A stretch of 64,000 bases of DNA from Streptomyces aquilus (GTDB lineage: Bacteria; Actinomycetota; Actinomycetes; Streptomycetales; Streptomycetaceae). The position numbers and the translations under genes were made by a program. Below, one piece after another: positions 24,288 to 38,562 of the stretch (positions within the stretch are counted from its first letter, which is position 1; every line of letters starts with the position of its first letter). The notes beneath the pieces were generated by a model. It saw only the letters and a list, made by a program, of their open reading frames with translations. It was not told where the DNA came from and made no database searches. The stretch lies in NCBI RefSeq assembly GCF_003955715.1, contig NZ_CP034463.1:7998001-8062000 (forward strand), in the 5' to 3' direction.

Positions 24288-25091
24288 TCAGCCTCCCTGG
24301 GACATGACACGAAGGGCGGCCCGCCGCCACAGGAACCGGGTGAACAGGTGCAGCGCCACCACCCAGGCGGCCTGCACGGCGAGTTGGAGACCGGCGTCCG
24401 ACAGCGGGATGCGGCCGATGTAGAGCGACAGCGGCACGTTGAGCGTCGCCTGGAAGGGCAGGAACGCGCTCAGGGTCACGAACCAGTCCGGGAAGAACCA
24501 CAAGGGCGCGTACACGCCGGACAGCAGGTTCTGCGCGAAGATCAGGATGAGCATCGCCGCGTTGTTGCGGACCGTCCAGAAACACAGCTGGTCCAGGACG
24601 AGCAGCACGTAGTACAGGACGAGTTGGCCGAGCAGCAGACTCAGCACGAACACCCCCGCCGTCGCCGCCGACTCGGGCGGTTCGACGACTCCGGCCGTGC
24701 GGCACACCGCGTATCCGGCCAGCGCCCAGGCGAACCCGTACAGCTTCTCGCCGAGCGCGCGCAGGGCGTGGTAGCGCTGCGGGGGCAGCGGGCGCAGGTA
24801 CCAATAGACGATCGTGCCGAAGTGCATGTGCTGGAGCACGGTGTCGCGGCCCGCGTACTGGTCCAACTCGCGCATCCTGGAGGCGAGTACGGCCAGCACG
24901 GCGTACGTCACCGCCTGGTCGCGGCTCAGTCCGGCGGTGGTGCCGGTGTCGGCGTACAGGCCGTGCCACAGCGATGCCACCAGCACGGTCTGCACGGTGA
25001 GGCGCAGCAGTACGGCGGTCATCCGGGGCGGGGTGTGCAGCTCGCCGAGCGGGGTGACGCGGGCGGCGCGCCAGGCGTGGAGCATCGCCAT
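24288..25091 (-). CDS. ABC-2 type exporter permease (first permease)
   Basis: A 267-residue protein with about six membrane helices. It begins MAMLHAWRAARVTPLGELHTPPRMTAVLLRLTVQTVLVASLWHGLYA and contains YWYLRPLPPQRYHALRALGEKLYGFA, the cytosolic coupling segment shared by COG4587-type permeases. It lies one base after the ATPase stop and 5 bases before the second permease start, so the three genes are one transcription unit. Confidence 0.88.
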   Translation of the reverse strand: MAMLHAWRAARVTPLGELHTPPRMTAVLLRLTVQTVLVASLWHGLYADTGTTAGLSRDQAVTYAVLAVLASRMRELDQYAGRDTVLQHMHFGTIVYWYLRPLPPQRYHALRALGEKLYGFAWALAGYAVCRTAGVVEPPESAATAGVFVLSLLLGQLVLYYVLLVLDQLCFWTVRNNAAMLILIFAQNLLSGVYAPLWFFPDWFVTLSAFLPFQATLNVPLSLYIGRIPLSDAGLQLAVQAAWVVALHLFTRFLWRRAALRVMSQGG

Positions 25092-25092
25092 G

Positions 25093-26088
25093 TCAGACCT
25101 CTTCCCCGTGGACGTAGGCGGCCCGCATCACGTCTTCCAGGTCCGCCTCGTCGAGGGCGACGTCCGTGACCTCGTGGCGCTCGATGACGGCCTTCAGCGC
25201 CTGGTGCACGGTCGGGGCGTCGGGGCCGTCCGGCCCGAACACGACCTGGGGGCCGGTCCGTTGGAGCAGGGCGACGCCCGGCAGCGCGGCGACCTCCGCG
25301 TGCGCGTCGGCCAGCGTCGCCCGGACCTGCCAGGTCGAGCCGAACTTGCGGCGGATCTCGTCGAGGGTGCCGTCCAGGACGAGCCGCCCGTGGTTGACGA
25401 GGACGACCCGTTCGGCCAGCCGCTCGACCTCGGTCATGTCGTGGGTGGTGAGCAGGACCGTACGGCCGCGCTCCGTGACCTGGTGGCGCAGGAACTCCCG
25501 CACCTGCTCCTTCACCACCACGTCCATGCCGATGGTGGGCTCGTCGAGGAAGACGACCTGCGGGTCGTGGAGAAGGGCGGCGGCCAGGTCGCTGCGCACG
25601 CGCTGGCCGAGGGAGAGGTGGCGCACCCGGGTGTCCCAGAAGGAGGAGAGGTCGAGCAGCGCGTCGAACTCCTCCAGCCGGGCGGCGTGTTCGGCCTTCG
25701 GCACGGCGTAGATGTCCCGCAGGATCGCGAACGACTCCCGCACCGGCAGGTCCCACCACAGCTGGGTGCGCTGCCCGAACACCGCGCCGATGTTGCGGGC
25801 GTTGCGCTCCCGTTCCTCGTAGGGCGTCACGCCCGCGACCCGGGCATGCCCGGAGGTGGGGGTGAGGATGCCGGTGAGCATCTTGATGGTGGTGGACTTG
25901 CCGGCGCCGTTCGGGCCCAGCAGGGCCAGGAGTTCACCGGGGGCGACGTCGAAGGTGATGTCGGTGACGGCGTGCTTGGCGACCCGCTCGGGGTTCACCA
26001 GGGAGCGGACCGCTCCCGTGAAGCCCGGACGGCGGACGGTGGTGTGGAAGGTGCGGGACAGTCCGCGGACCTCTATACCGGCATTCAA
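25093..26088 (-). CDS. ABC exporter ATP-binding protein
   Basis: A 331-residue ATPase with Walker A GPNGAGKST (about residues 57-65), Q-loop VFGQRTQLWWDLP, signature LSLGQRVRSDLAAALLHDP, Walker B VVFLDEPT and H-loop TTHD. The TQLWWDLP Q-loop and the C-terminal DEADLEDVMRAAY tail are typical of the COG4586 ATPases that pair with two ABC-2 permeases. The start is TTG at 26088 (MNAGIEVRGLS), with GAAGGAG about 10 bases upstream; no in-frame ATG is available nearby. It is the first gene of the exporter operon. Confidence 0.9.
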   Translation of the reverse strand: MNAGIEVRGLSRTFHTTVRRPGFTGAVRSLVNPERVAKHAVTDITFDVAPGELLALLGPNGAGKSTTIKMLTGILTPTSGHARVAGVTPYEERERNARNIGAVFGQRTQLWWDLPVRESFAILRDIYAVPKAEHAARLEEFDALLDLSSFWDTRVRHLSLGQRVRSDLAAALLHDPQVVFLDEPTIGMDVVVKEQVREFLRHQVTERGRTVLLTTHDMTEVERLAERVVLVNHGRLVLDGTLDEIRRKFGSTWQVRATLADAHAEVAALPGVALLQRTGPQVVFGPDGPDAPTVHQALKAVIERHEVTDVALDEADLEDVMRAAYVHGEEV

Positions 26089-26110
26089 GTGGCATCAACT
26101 CCTTCGCAGG

Positions 26111-26153
26111 ACAAAAGAAGTGCGGCCGGTCGGCAGAGGCGCCGACCGGCCGC
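26111..26153 (-). terminator. Intrinsic terminator after the beta-galactosidase operon
   Basis: A perfect 13-base stem (26122-26134 GCGGCCGGTCGGC with 26141-26153), 6-base loop, followed on the minus strand by ACTTCTTTTGTCC. It lies 60 bases after the lacZ-type stop and just before the ABC exporter start on the same strand. Confidence 0.75.
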
Positions 26154-26163
26154 CGACGACGTC

Positions 26164-26199
26164 CCGACAGTGTCGGAAAGTCGATCAATCGGTCAATCG
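26164..26199. promoter_or_regulatory. Palindrome and CAATCG direct repeats ahead of the ABC exporter
   Basis: CCGACA-G-TGTCGG (26164-26176) is a perfect palindrome. CAATCG occurs at 26186-26191 and 26194-26199, 8 bases apart, in an AT-rich stretch. They lie between the beta-galactosidase stop and the terminator, 75-110 bases upstream of the exporter start; a regulatory role is only a suggestion. Confidence 0.3.
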
Positions 26200-26212
26200 A
26201 TTAATGGTCTGT

Positions 26213-29995
<3,783 letters not shown>

Positions 29996-29999
<4 letters not shown>

Positions 30000-30961
30000 T
30001 TGGACTCCTCACCCCTTCCGAAGCCCATGATCCTGCCCTGGAACAGCGTGATGACCAGGATGAGCAGGGTCAGGATGACCGCGCCCGCGCTGCCCTGGCC
30101 GTAGTCCTGGTTCTCGCCCAGTGCCGTCTTGTACAGCTCGACGAGCGGCGGCTGGCCCCAGGTCGCCTTGCTCAGCAGGTTCCAGAACTCGTCGAAGGCC
30201 TGGTAGGCGGCGATCAGCAGGAGCAGGATCACCGCGGTGGAGGTGGCCCGCAGCTGCGGCAGGGTGATGTACCGGAAGGTCTGCCAGCCCGGCTTGGCGC
30301 CGTCGATGGCCGCGGCCTCGTACAGCTCGGCCGGGATGTTCTGGAGTGCCGCGAGGAACAGGATCATGTAGAAGCCGGCCTGCAACCACAGCCGCAGCGT
30401 CACGATGACCAGCCAGTACCAGGGCGGGTCGGGGTTGGCGAGCCAGGCGACGTTCTCGACGCCGAACCAGCTCAGGATCGTGTTCGCCATGCCGAAGCGG
30501 ACGCCGTTGAAGATGGACATCTTCCAGATCAGCGCCGCGGCCACGTAGGACACGGCGGTGGGCAGGAAGAACACCGACCGGAAGAACGCCTTCATGAACC
30601 GGATGCGGTGCACCAGCAGCGCCAGCCCGAGCGAGAGCGCCCAGGTGGTGGGGACGATGAACGCGGCGAACACGGTGAAGGTGACCAGCGACCCGGTGAA
30701 GTCCGGGTTGTCGAGGATCGCCTTGTAGTTGTCGAAGCCGATGAAACTGCTCGGCGAGACGGTGAAGCGGGCCTCGAAGAAGCTGAGGTAGATGCTCCAG
30801 CCCATCGGCACGAACACGAAGACGATCAGGCCGATGAGGAAGGGACCGGTGAACAGCCAGAAGTTGAGCGTGGCGTTGGCCCGCAGGCCCCGCCGCGACC
30901 GTGCCTTCGCAGGCTTGGCCGGGGCGGGGTTCGCGAGGTCGATCTCGGTGGTGGTCGACAT
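29996..30961 (-). CDS. Sugar ABC importer permease, MalF type
   Basis: A 321-residue protein with a 35-residue basic cytosolic N terminus and six membrane helices (first: LNFWLFTGPFLIGLIVFVFVPMGWSIYLSFF). The EAA loop ELYEAAAIDGAKPGWQTFRYITLPQL identifies it as a COG1175 permease. It starts 20 bases after the binding-protein gene and overlaps the MalG-type gene. With its partner it should form the channel that brings in the beta-galactoside used by the operon's GH2 enzyme. Confidence 0.93.
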
Positions 30962-30981
30962 GTCGGGATCCGTCCGCCGGT

Positions 30982-32241
30982 CTATCCGAAGAGCTTCTTG
31001 AGCTCTGCGTTGACCTTCTTGTCGGCGGCGCTGAGCGCGGCGTCCGGGCTGCCGCCCTTGCGCACCGAGTTGGCGATCACGTCGTTGATCGCGGCGATCA
31101 TGGCCTGCGTCCAGCCGATGTTGTCGAAGTGGCCGTACTCGCTGAAGAGCTTGACGCCCTCGGCCGGCAGACCCGACTTGAGCTTGGTGGCGGACTGGGC
31201 GATCGAGGTGCGCGGCGGGATGTGGAAGCCGTAGGAGAGCGCCCAGTCCTCCTGGTACTTCTTCTGGTCGATCCACAGCCACTTGACGTATTCCTTGGCC
31301 GCGTCGACGTTGTCGCCCTTGGCGTTGACGAACATCGACCAACCGCCGTTGGTGACCGAGAACTTGCCGGCCGAGCCGACCTTCGGGAAGGGGAAGATGC
31401 CGACGTCGTCGCCGAGCGCCTTCTGGATGACCGGCATGGCCCACATGCCGCACCACTGGATCGCGGTCAGGCCCTGCGTGAAGGCGGACGGGTCCCACCA
31501 GTCGGCGGGGGCGTCGAGGAGCAGGTTGCCGCTGGTGAACAGCTTGCGCAGCTGGCCGAGACCGTCGGCCACGGCGTCCGTGTGGTACGCGATCTCGTTC
31601 TTGGCGTTGAGGGTGTCCGCGCCGGCCGACCAGATCAGGGGGTTCTGGACGGGGGTGATGTCGTTGCCGAGGAAGGCGCCCTTGACCTTGTCGGTCGTCA
31701 GCTTGTTGACCGCCTCGATCAGCTCCTCCAGCGTCTGGGGGACCTCGACCTTGGCCTTCTCGAACAGCGAGGGGCGGTAGTAGAAGAACTGCGGGTCGTC
31801 GATCATCCGGACGCCGTATATCTTCCCGTCGACCGTGTGCGAGGCGATGTCGGCCGGGTTGAAGTCGTCCTTGACCGGGTTGATGATGTCGGACAGGTCG
31901 GCGACCTGGCCGCTCGTCACCAGCTGAAGCTGCGGGTGGAACTCGAAGACGTCGGGCGCGTTCTTGGTGAGCAGGGCCGGGAACAGCTTGTTCTCGAAGT
32001 TGCTGCCGGTGATCCACTGAGTCGTGACGTTGGCGTCCTTGTAGGCCTTGGCGTACCGCTTGATGGCCTGCTCGGTGCCCGCCTCGCCGTACGCGTGGAA
32101 GTACTGGACGAGCGTGTCCCCGGAGCCGCTGCCACGGCCGGTGTTGCTGCCGCAGGCGGCCAGCGTCCCGGCGGCCGTCATCCCCGCTGCGGCCCGGAAG
32201 AGGGATCGGCGGGACCAGTTGTTGTTGCTCAGTGCCGACAT
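30982..32241 (-). CDS. Sugar ABC importer substrate-binding lipoprotein
   Basis: A 419-residue extracellular solute-binding protein of family 1. The N terminus has a Tat motif (SRRSLF, residues 10-15) leading into a lipobox LAAC with the lipidated Cys at residue 30. The mature protein has the two-lobe pattern (LVQYFHAYGEAGTEQAIKRYAKAYKD; APDVFEFHPQLQLVTSGQVADLSD; CGMWAMPVIQKALGDDVGIFPFP). A Tat-exported sugar-binding lipoprotein is common in Streptomyces. It is the first gene of the importer/beta-galactosidase operon, with AAGGAC before its ATG and a promoter at 32309-32337. The natural ligand is inferred to be a galactoside. Confidence 0.93.
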   Translation of the reverse strand: MSALSNNNWSRRSLFRAAAGMTAAGTLAACGSNTGRGSGSGDTLVQYFHAYGEAGTEQAIKRYAKAYKDANVTTQWITGSNFENKLFPALLTKNAPDVFEFHPQLQLVTSGQVADLSDIINPVKDDFNPADIASHTVDGKIYGVRMIDDPQFFYYRPSLFEKAKVEVPQTLEELIEAVNKLTTDKVKGAFLGNDITPVQNPLIWSAGADTLNAKNEIAYHTDAVADGLGQLRKLFTSGNLLLDAPADWWDPSAFTQGLTAIQWCGMWAMPVIQKALGDDVGIFPFPKVGSAGKFSVTNGGWSMFVNAKGDNVDAAKEYVKWLWIDQKKYQEDWALSYGFHIPPRTSIAQSATKLKSGLPAEGVKLFSEYGHFDNIGWTQAMIAAINDVIANSVRKGGSPDAALSAADKKVNAELKKLFG

Positions 32242-32308
32242 GTGACGTCCTTGTCTCGAGTACGGCTGCGGCTCAGCGCCCCTGGCTCAAAAGGAGTTGC
32301 GGTGCGGG

Positions 32309-32345
32309 ACGTTAACCTTCGGCTAAGGCTTCGGCAAGGGGTTGG
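32309..32345 (-). promoter_or_regulatory. Promoter/operator of the beta-galactoside operon
   Basis: On the minus strand TTGCCG (32332-32337) and TAACGT (32309-32314) are 17 bases apart. The -35 is embedded in CCAACCCCTTGCCGAA, which recurs at the ROK gene promoter with two changes. That suggests a shared operator over the -35, possibly for the ROK protein. Confidence 0.6.
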
Positions 32346-32446
32346 ACGAAGTCTGTGCGAAGCGTTGTGTGACGTTCGGGATGTCGGACGTCACGAGGTG
32401 CGGACCGTCGTCCCGGCGGCCCGCGACCCTCTCTCGGCGGTCTGTG

Positions 32447-33691
32447 CTACTGGCGGTGGTGTGCTTCGGCTCGCGCCGACGGGATGCGTTTCTGCTGCCT
32501 CTGCCCGACCGACTGGAGTGCCCCTTCGAGCGCGAACGTGGCCGCGCCCAGGCACACCGGGTCGGTGGGGATCGGGGAGAGGACGATCTCGGTGGCGGCG
32601 TTCGGCCGGGGCAGCGCGTGCCGGGCGACGGCCTCGCGCACCTCCTCGACCAGGGGCTCGCCGAGGGCGGCCGCGACCCAGCTGCTGAGCACGACCACTT
32701 CCGGGTTGAACAGGTTGACCAGGTCGGCGATGCCGGCGCCGAGATAACGGACGGTGTCGCGGACCACCTTGACGGCCACCGGGTCCCGCTCGGCCAGCCC
32801 CCGCGCCAGCGCGGCGATCGTCGCCGTCTGGTCCTCCGGGTGCAGCAGCGGACTGTCGGCGCTCGACTCGCGCAGCGTCAGCATGATCCCGGACGCGCCG
32901 ACGTACGCCTCCACGCAGCCGTTCTTGCCGCAGCGGCACAGCCGGCCGTCCAGCACGATCGTGGTGTGGCCCCACTCCCCGGCGCTGTTGCTGACACCCC
33001 GGTGCAGCCCGCCACCGAGGATCAGCCCGGAACCCACGCCCGTCCCGAGGTTGACCACCACGGCGTCCCCGCGCCCGCGCGCCGCCCCGAACCACAGCTC
33101 GGCCACCGCCGAGGCGCGCAACGGGTTGTCCAGATAGAGGGGGTAGGCGATGTGCTCGGTCAGCAGGTCGAGCAACGGCACGTCGTGCCAGTCCCAGTTG
33201 GGCGCGTACTCCGAGATGCCGGTGGCCCGGTCGACCTGGCCCGGCACGCTCACCCCGACGCCGAGGACCCGCGCCCCCTCGATCCCGGCCTGCGCGACCA
33301 CCGAGCCGACGACCGCGGCCACATGCCCGACCACCTGCTCGGGCCGGCTCTCGCTCGGCCGGACGTCCTCCTCGGCCCGGGCCAGCACGTTCAGCCCGAG
33401 GTCGAACAGCTCGACATGGACGTACGTCTCCGCGATGTCGACACCGATCAGCGCGCCGCCCGACGCGTTGACCGCGACCAGCCCGCGGGGACGGCCGCCC
33501 GCCGAGTCCTCGAACCCGACCTCCGTGATCATCCGCAGGTCGAGCAGCTCCCCGACGAGCGTGGCGACGGTGGCGAGGCTCAGCCCGGTGGCGGCCGCCA
33601 GCTCCTGCCGGGACGTGGGCGACTTGGCGATGATCTGGCGCAGCACCTCGTAGCGGTTCGCGGTGCGGATGTCACGTGAGGTGCGCTTCAC
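32447..33691 (-). CDS. ROK-family transcriptional repressor
   Basis: A 414-residue NagC/XylR-type repressor. An N-terminal winged helix (NRYEVLRQIIAKSPTSRQELAAATGLSLATVATLVGELLDL) is followed by an ATPase-like ROK domain: IGVDIAETYVHVELFDL, the ROK signature around NLGTGVGSGLILGGGLHRGVSNSAGEWGHTTI and the zinc cluster CRCGKNGCVEAYVG. The GTG start at 33691 (MKRTSRDIRTANRYEV) is chosen because a good promoter (TTGTCG/TAGCCT) would begin transcription near 33744, which excludes the in-frame ATG at 33766. The shared -35 block with the sugar importer promoter makes this the likely lactose/galactoside repressor, autoregulated. Ligand is inferred. Confidence 0.9.
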   Translation of the reverse strand: MKRTSRDIRTANRYEVLRQIIAKSPTSRQELAAATGLSLATVATLVGELLDLRMITEVGFEDSAGGRPRGLVAVNASGGALIGVDIAETYVHVELFDLGLNVLARAEEDVRPSESRPEQVVGHVAAVVGSVVAQAGIEGARVLGVGVSVPGQVDRATGISEYAPNWDWHDVPLLDLLTEHIAYPLYLDNPLRASAVAELWFGAARGRGDAVVVNLGTGVGSGLILGGGLHRGVSNSAGEWGHTTIVLDGRLCRCGKNGCVEAYVGASGIMLTLRESSADSPLLHPEDQTATIAALARGLAERDPVAVKVVRDTVRYLGAGIADLVNLFNPEVVVLSSWVAAALGEPLVEEVREAVARHALPRPNAATEIVLSPIPTDPVCLGAATFALEGALQSVGQRQQKRIPSARAEAHHRQ

Positions 33692-33750
33692 CAGGTGGCC
33701 CCCCGTCCCTTCGGCTCGTGCCGGGACGACGTCGGCACCGGCGCGCGGCA

Positions 33751-33787
33751 AGGCTATGACCGCCACAGCCTTTCGACAAGGGGTTAG
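33751..33787 (-). promoter_or_regulatory. Promoter/operator of the ROK gene
   Basis: On the minus strand TTGTCG (33774-33779) and TAGCCT (33751-33756) with 17-base spacing. The -35 lies in CTAACCCCTTGTCGAA, matching the operon promoter at 32330-32345 at 14 of 16 positions. A perfect palindrome CTTTATAAAG lies just upstream at 33796-33805. Confidence 0.6.
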
Positions 33788-33805
33788 GAAAGGGGCTTTA
33801 TAAAG

Positions 33806-36165
<2,360 letters not shown>

Positions 36166-36220
36166 CCGGCTGCGTTTTTCGTCGATCCAGTCCGGTGTGA
36201 CTGTCGATATCCGTAAAGAT

Positions 36221-36250
36221 CTGGTGCGCGTGCAGCGATATCAGTAGATT
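36221..36250 (+). promoter_or_regulatory. Candidate promoter for a leaderless transcript
   Basis: CTGGTG (36221-36226) and TAGATT (36245-36250), 18-base spacing. Transcription would start about 36257, two bases before the ATG at 36259. There is no ribosome site upstream of that ATG. Two CGATATC heptamers (36205-36211 and 36235-36241) flank the -35. Confidence 0.45.
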
Positions 36251-36258
36251 TCGCTGTC

Positions 36259-36921
36259 ATGACCCTCGATCCGCTCCCCGACACCGACCTCACCCGGCAC
36301 CGCCGCCTGCGCGCACAGGGCAGCCTCGACCGGGCCGACCTGAACGCGATCCTCGACGCCGGGTTCGTCTGCCATCTGGGCGTGCTCGTCGAGGGGCGGC
36401 CGCTGGTCGTGCCGACCGTCTACGGGCGGGACGAGCGGTACCTCTACCTCCACGGCTCCGTGGCGAGCCGCAGTCTCGGGGGCGGGACGCCGGTCTGTGT
36501 CACCGTCACGCACGTCGACGGTCTCGTTCTCGCCCGGTCCGTCTTCGAGCACGGGGTGAACTACCGCAGCGCGATGATCCACGGCGAGGCCCGCAAGGTC
36601 ACCGACCCCGAGGAGAAGCTCGAAGGCCTCCGCCGGCTCACCGAACACGCGACGCCGGGGCAGTGGTCGTACGCCCGGCGGCCGAACCGCAAGGAACTCG
36701 CCGCCACCACGCTCCTCGCCCTCTCCCTCGAAGAGGCCTCGGTCAAGATCCGCACCGGGCCGCCCGAGGACGGTGACGGCCCCGACGCGGAGCTGGGCCG
36801 GTGGGCCGGTGTGCTTCCGCTCACCTCCGTGTGGGGAGCGCCGGTCGCGGACCCCGCACTGGCCGCCGAAACGCCCGTACCGGAACATATCGCTCGGCGC
36901 GAGGGGACCCGGTACGCGTGA
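36259..36921 (+). CDS. Pyridoxamine 5'-phosphate oxidase family protein (flavin-binding fold)
   Basis: A 220-residue protein with the split-barrel FMN-binding fold: RADLNAILDAGFVCHLGVLVEGRPLVVPTVYGRDERYLYLHGSVASRSL in the first 80 residues, then VCVTVTHVDGLVLARSVFEHGVNYRSAMIHGEARKV. These are typical of the NimA/PPOX-like group, reductases or FMN carriers of poorly known substrate. The ATG at 36259 lacks a Shine-Dalgarno sequence and lies directly behind a candidate -10, so the mRNA may be leaderless. A radical SAM gene begins 58 bases downstream on the same strand with its own strong ribosome site; co-transcription is plausible. Confidence 0.87.
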   Translation: MTLDPLPDTDLTRHRRLRAQGSLDRADLNAILDAGFVCHLGVLVEGRPLVVPTVYGRDERYLYLHGSVASRSLGGGTPVCVTVTHVDGLVLARSVFEHGVNYRSAMIHGEARKVTDPEEKLEGLRRLTEHATPGQWSYARRPNRKELAATTLLALSLEEASVKIRTGPPEDGDGPDAELGRWAGVLPLTSVWGAPVADPALAAETPVPEHIARREGTRYA

Positions 36922-36979
36922 CGGGCGGGCGGGGGCATACCGTGAGGAGTCGAACGCCTTAGCCGGGAGGAGATGACGG

Positions 36980-38299
36980 ATGGGCAGCCGTACCGCGCTG
37001 GTCGAAGATCTGATGGAGAGGTTCCCCCACGTACCGCGGGAGGCCGTCTTCAAGGAGGATCTGCTCCGGGGCGGGGTGGCCTTCGACCCGTCCGCCCTCA
37101 GTGACAACGAGGGCGGTGAGGTCAAGCCGAAGTCGTACTTCATCTTCTCCTTCGACCACGGCACCCTCCCCGAGCTCGGCGAGGCCGCGCTGCGCCGCCC
37201 GCCGGAGGAGATCATCCTCACCGGCGGGCCGTACGACCTGCGCCGCACCGTCGTCTCCGTGCGCGTGAACCCGGCCTCGCCGTACCGCGTCGCCGCCGAC
37301 GACAGCGGCATGCTCGGCCTCTACCTCGACGGCAAGCGCATCGCCGACGTCGGTGTGCCGCCGATGCCGGAGTACTACAAGCACAAGCTCGCCAACGGGA
37401 AGTCCGTGATGGAGGTCGCCCCGACCATCCAGTGGGGCTACCTCATCTATCTGACGGTCTTCCGGGTGTGCCAGTACTTCGGCGCCAAGGAGGAGTGCCA
37501 GTACTGCGACATCAACCACAACTGGCGCCAGCACAAGGCGGCGGGCCGGCCGTACACGGGTGTGAAGGACGTCGAGGAGGTCCTCGAAGCCCTGGAGATC
37601 ATCGACCGGTACGACACCCAGAAGGCGTCGACCGCGTACACGCTCACCGGCGGCGCGATCACCAAGACCGTCTCCGGGCGCGACGAGGCCGACTTCTACG
37701 GCCACTACGCCAAGGCCATCGAGGAGCGCTTCCCGGGCCGCTGGATCGGCAAGGTCGTCGCCCAGGCGCTGCCCAAGGACGACGTGCAGCGGTTCAAGGA
37801 CTACGGCGTGCAGATCTACCACCCCAACTACGAGGTGTGGGACGAGTATCTGTTCAAGATGTACTGCCCCGGCAAGGAGCGCTACGTCGGCCGCGACGAG
37901 TGGCACAAGCGCATCCTCGACTCGGCGGAGATCTTCGGCGCGCGCAACGTGATCCCCAACTTCGTGGCCGGTGTGGAGATGGCCGAGCCCTTCGGCTTCA
38001 AGACGGTCGACGAGGCGATCGCCTCGACCACGGAGGGCCTGCGCTTCTTCATGTCGCAGGGCATCACGCCCCGCTTCACCACCTGGTGCCCGGAGCCGAC
38101 GACCCCGCTCGGCAAGGCCAACCCGCAGGGCGCGCCGCTGGAGTACCACATCCGGCTGCTCCAGGCCTATCGCCAGACGATGGAGGAGTTCGGCCTCTCC
38201 TCGCCCCCCGGCTACGGTGAACCCGGCGCCGGCCGCGCGGTCTTCTCCGTGAGCTCCTTCATGGACAGCCTGCCGGCACAGGAGCCCGTCGAGGCGTAA
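36980..38299 (+). CDS. Radical SAM protein with non-canonical cysteine motif
   Basis: A 439-residue soluble protein. The presumed iron-sulfur motif is C164-X8-C173-X2-C176 (VCQYFGAKEECQYCDIN), not the canonical CX3CX2C. Downstream features fit a partial TIM barrel with S-adenosylmethionine binding: YTLTGGAITKT (GGE-like strand), GKVVAQALP, YGVQIYHPNYEVWDEYLFKMYCPGKE and IPNFVAGVEM. An N-terminal region of about 130 residues precedes the barrel. The product is not predictable. GGGAGGAG precedes the ATG. It follows a flavin-fold gene by 58 bases and ends at a strong intrinsic terminator. Confidence 0.85.
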   Translation: MGSRTALVEDLMERFPHVPREAVFKEDLLRGGVAFDPSALSDNEGGEVKPKSYFIFSFDHGTLPELGEAALRRPPEEIILTGGPYDLRRTVVSVRVNPASPYRVAADDSGMLGLYLDGKRIADVGVPPMPEYYKHKLANGKSVMEVAPTIQWGYLIYLTVFRVCQYFGAKEECQYCDINHNWRQHKAAGRPYTGVKDVEEVLEALEIIDRYDTQKASTAYTLTGGAITKTVSGRDEADFYGHYAKAIEERFPGRWIGKVVAQALPKDDVQRFKDYGVQIYHPNYEVWDEYLFKMYCPGKERYVGRDEWHKRILDSAEIFGARNVIPNFVAGVEMAEPFGFKTVDEAIASTTEGLRFFMSQGITPRFTTWCPEPTTPLGKANPQGAPLEYHIRLLQAYRQTMEEFGLSSPPGYGEPGAGRAVFSVSSFMDSLPAQEPVEA

Positions 38300-38314
38300 T
38301 CGGCTCCAGACGGA

Positions 38315-38347
38315 GAAGGCCCGGATCGAGACGTCCGGGCCTTCTTT
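38315..38347 (+). terminator. Intrinsic terminator after radical SAM gene
   Basis: GAAGGCCCGGA (38315-38325) pairs perfectly with TCCGGGCCTTC (38334-38344) across an 8-base loop and is followed by TTTG. Confidence 0.85.
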
Positions 38348-38562
38348 GCGTATGTATCCAGAAGCGACACCAGAAGGAACAGGCGCAACAGGCACAACAA
38401 GGGCAACATGACGTGGGCGTGCGTCAACTCCCGGTAACCGGATTTGAATAGCCCGCTTGTCAGTTGTGTGGGACCCGTGAAAAGCTCGTGCACTGTCGCG
38501 AGGTTCCCCACAACTCCGTTGCCAATAAGGTGAGTTGACCTCGCTCTGGATGCAGGAGACCG

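Noticed and set aside
33692..33766. Upstream ATG start for the ROK gene
   Set aside because: It would lie inside the spacer of the TTGTCG/TAGCCT promoter, so it would not be on the mRNA; GTG at 33691 has a G-rich ribosome site.
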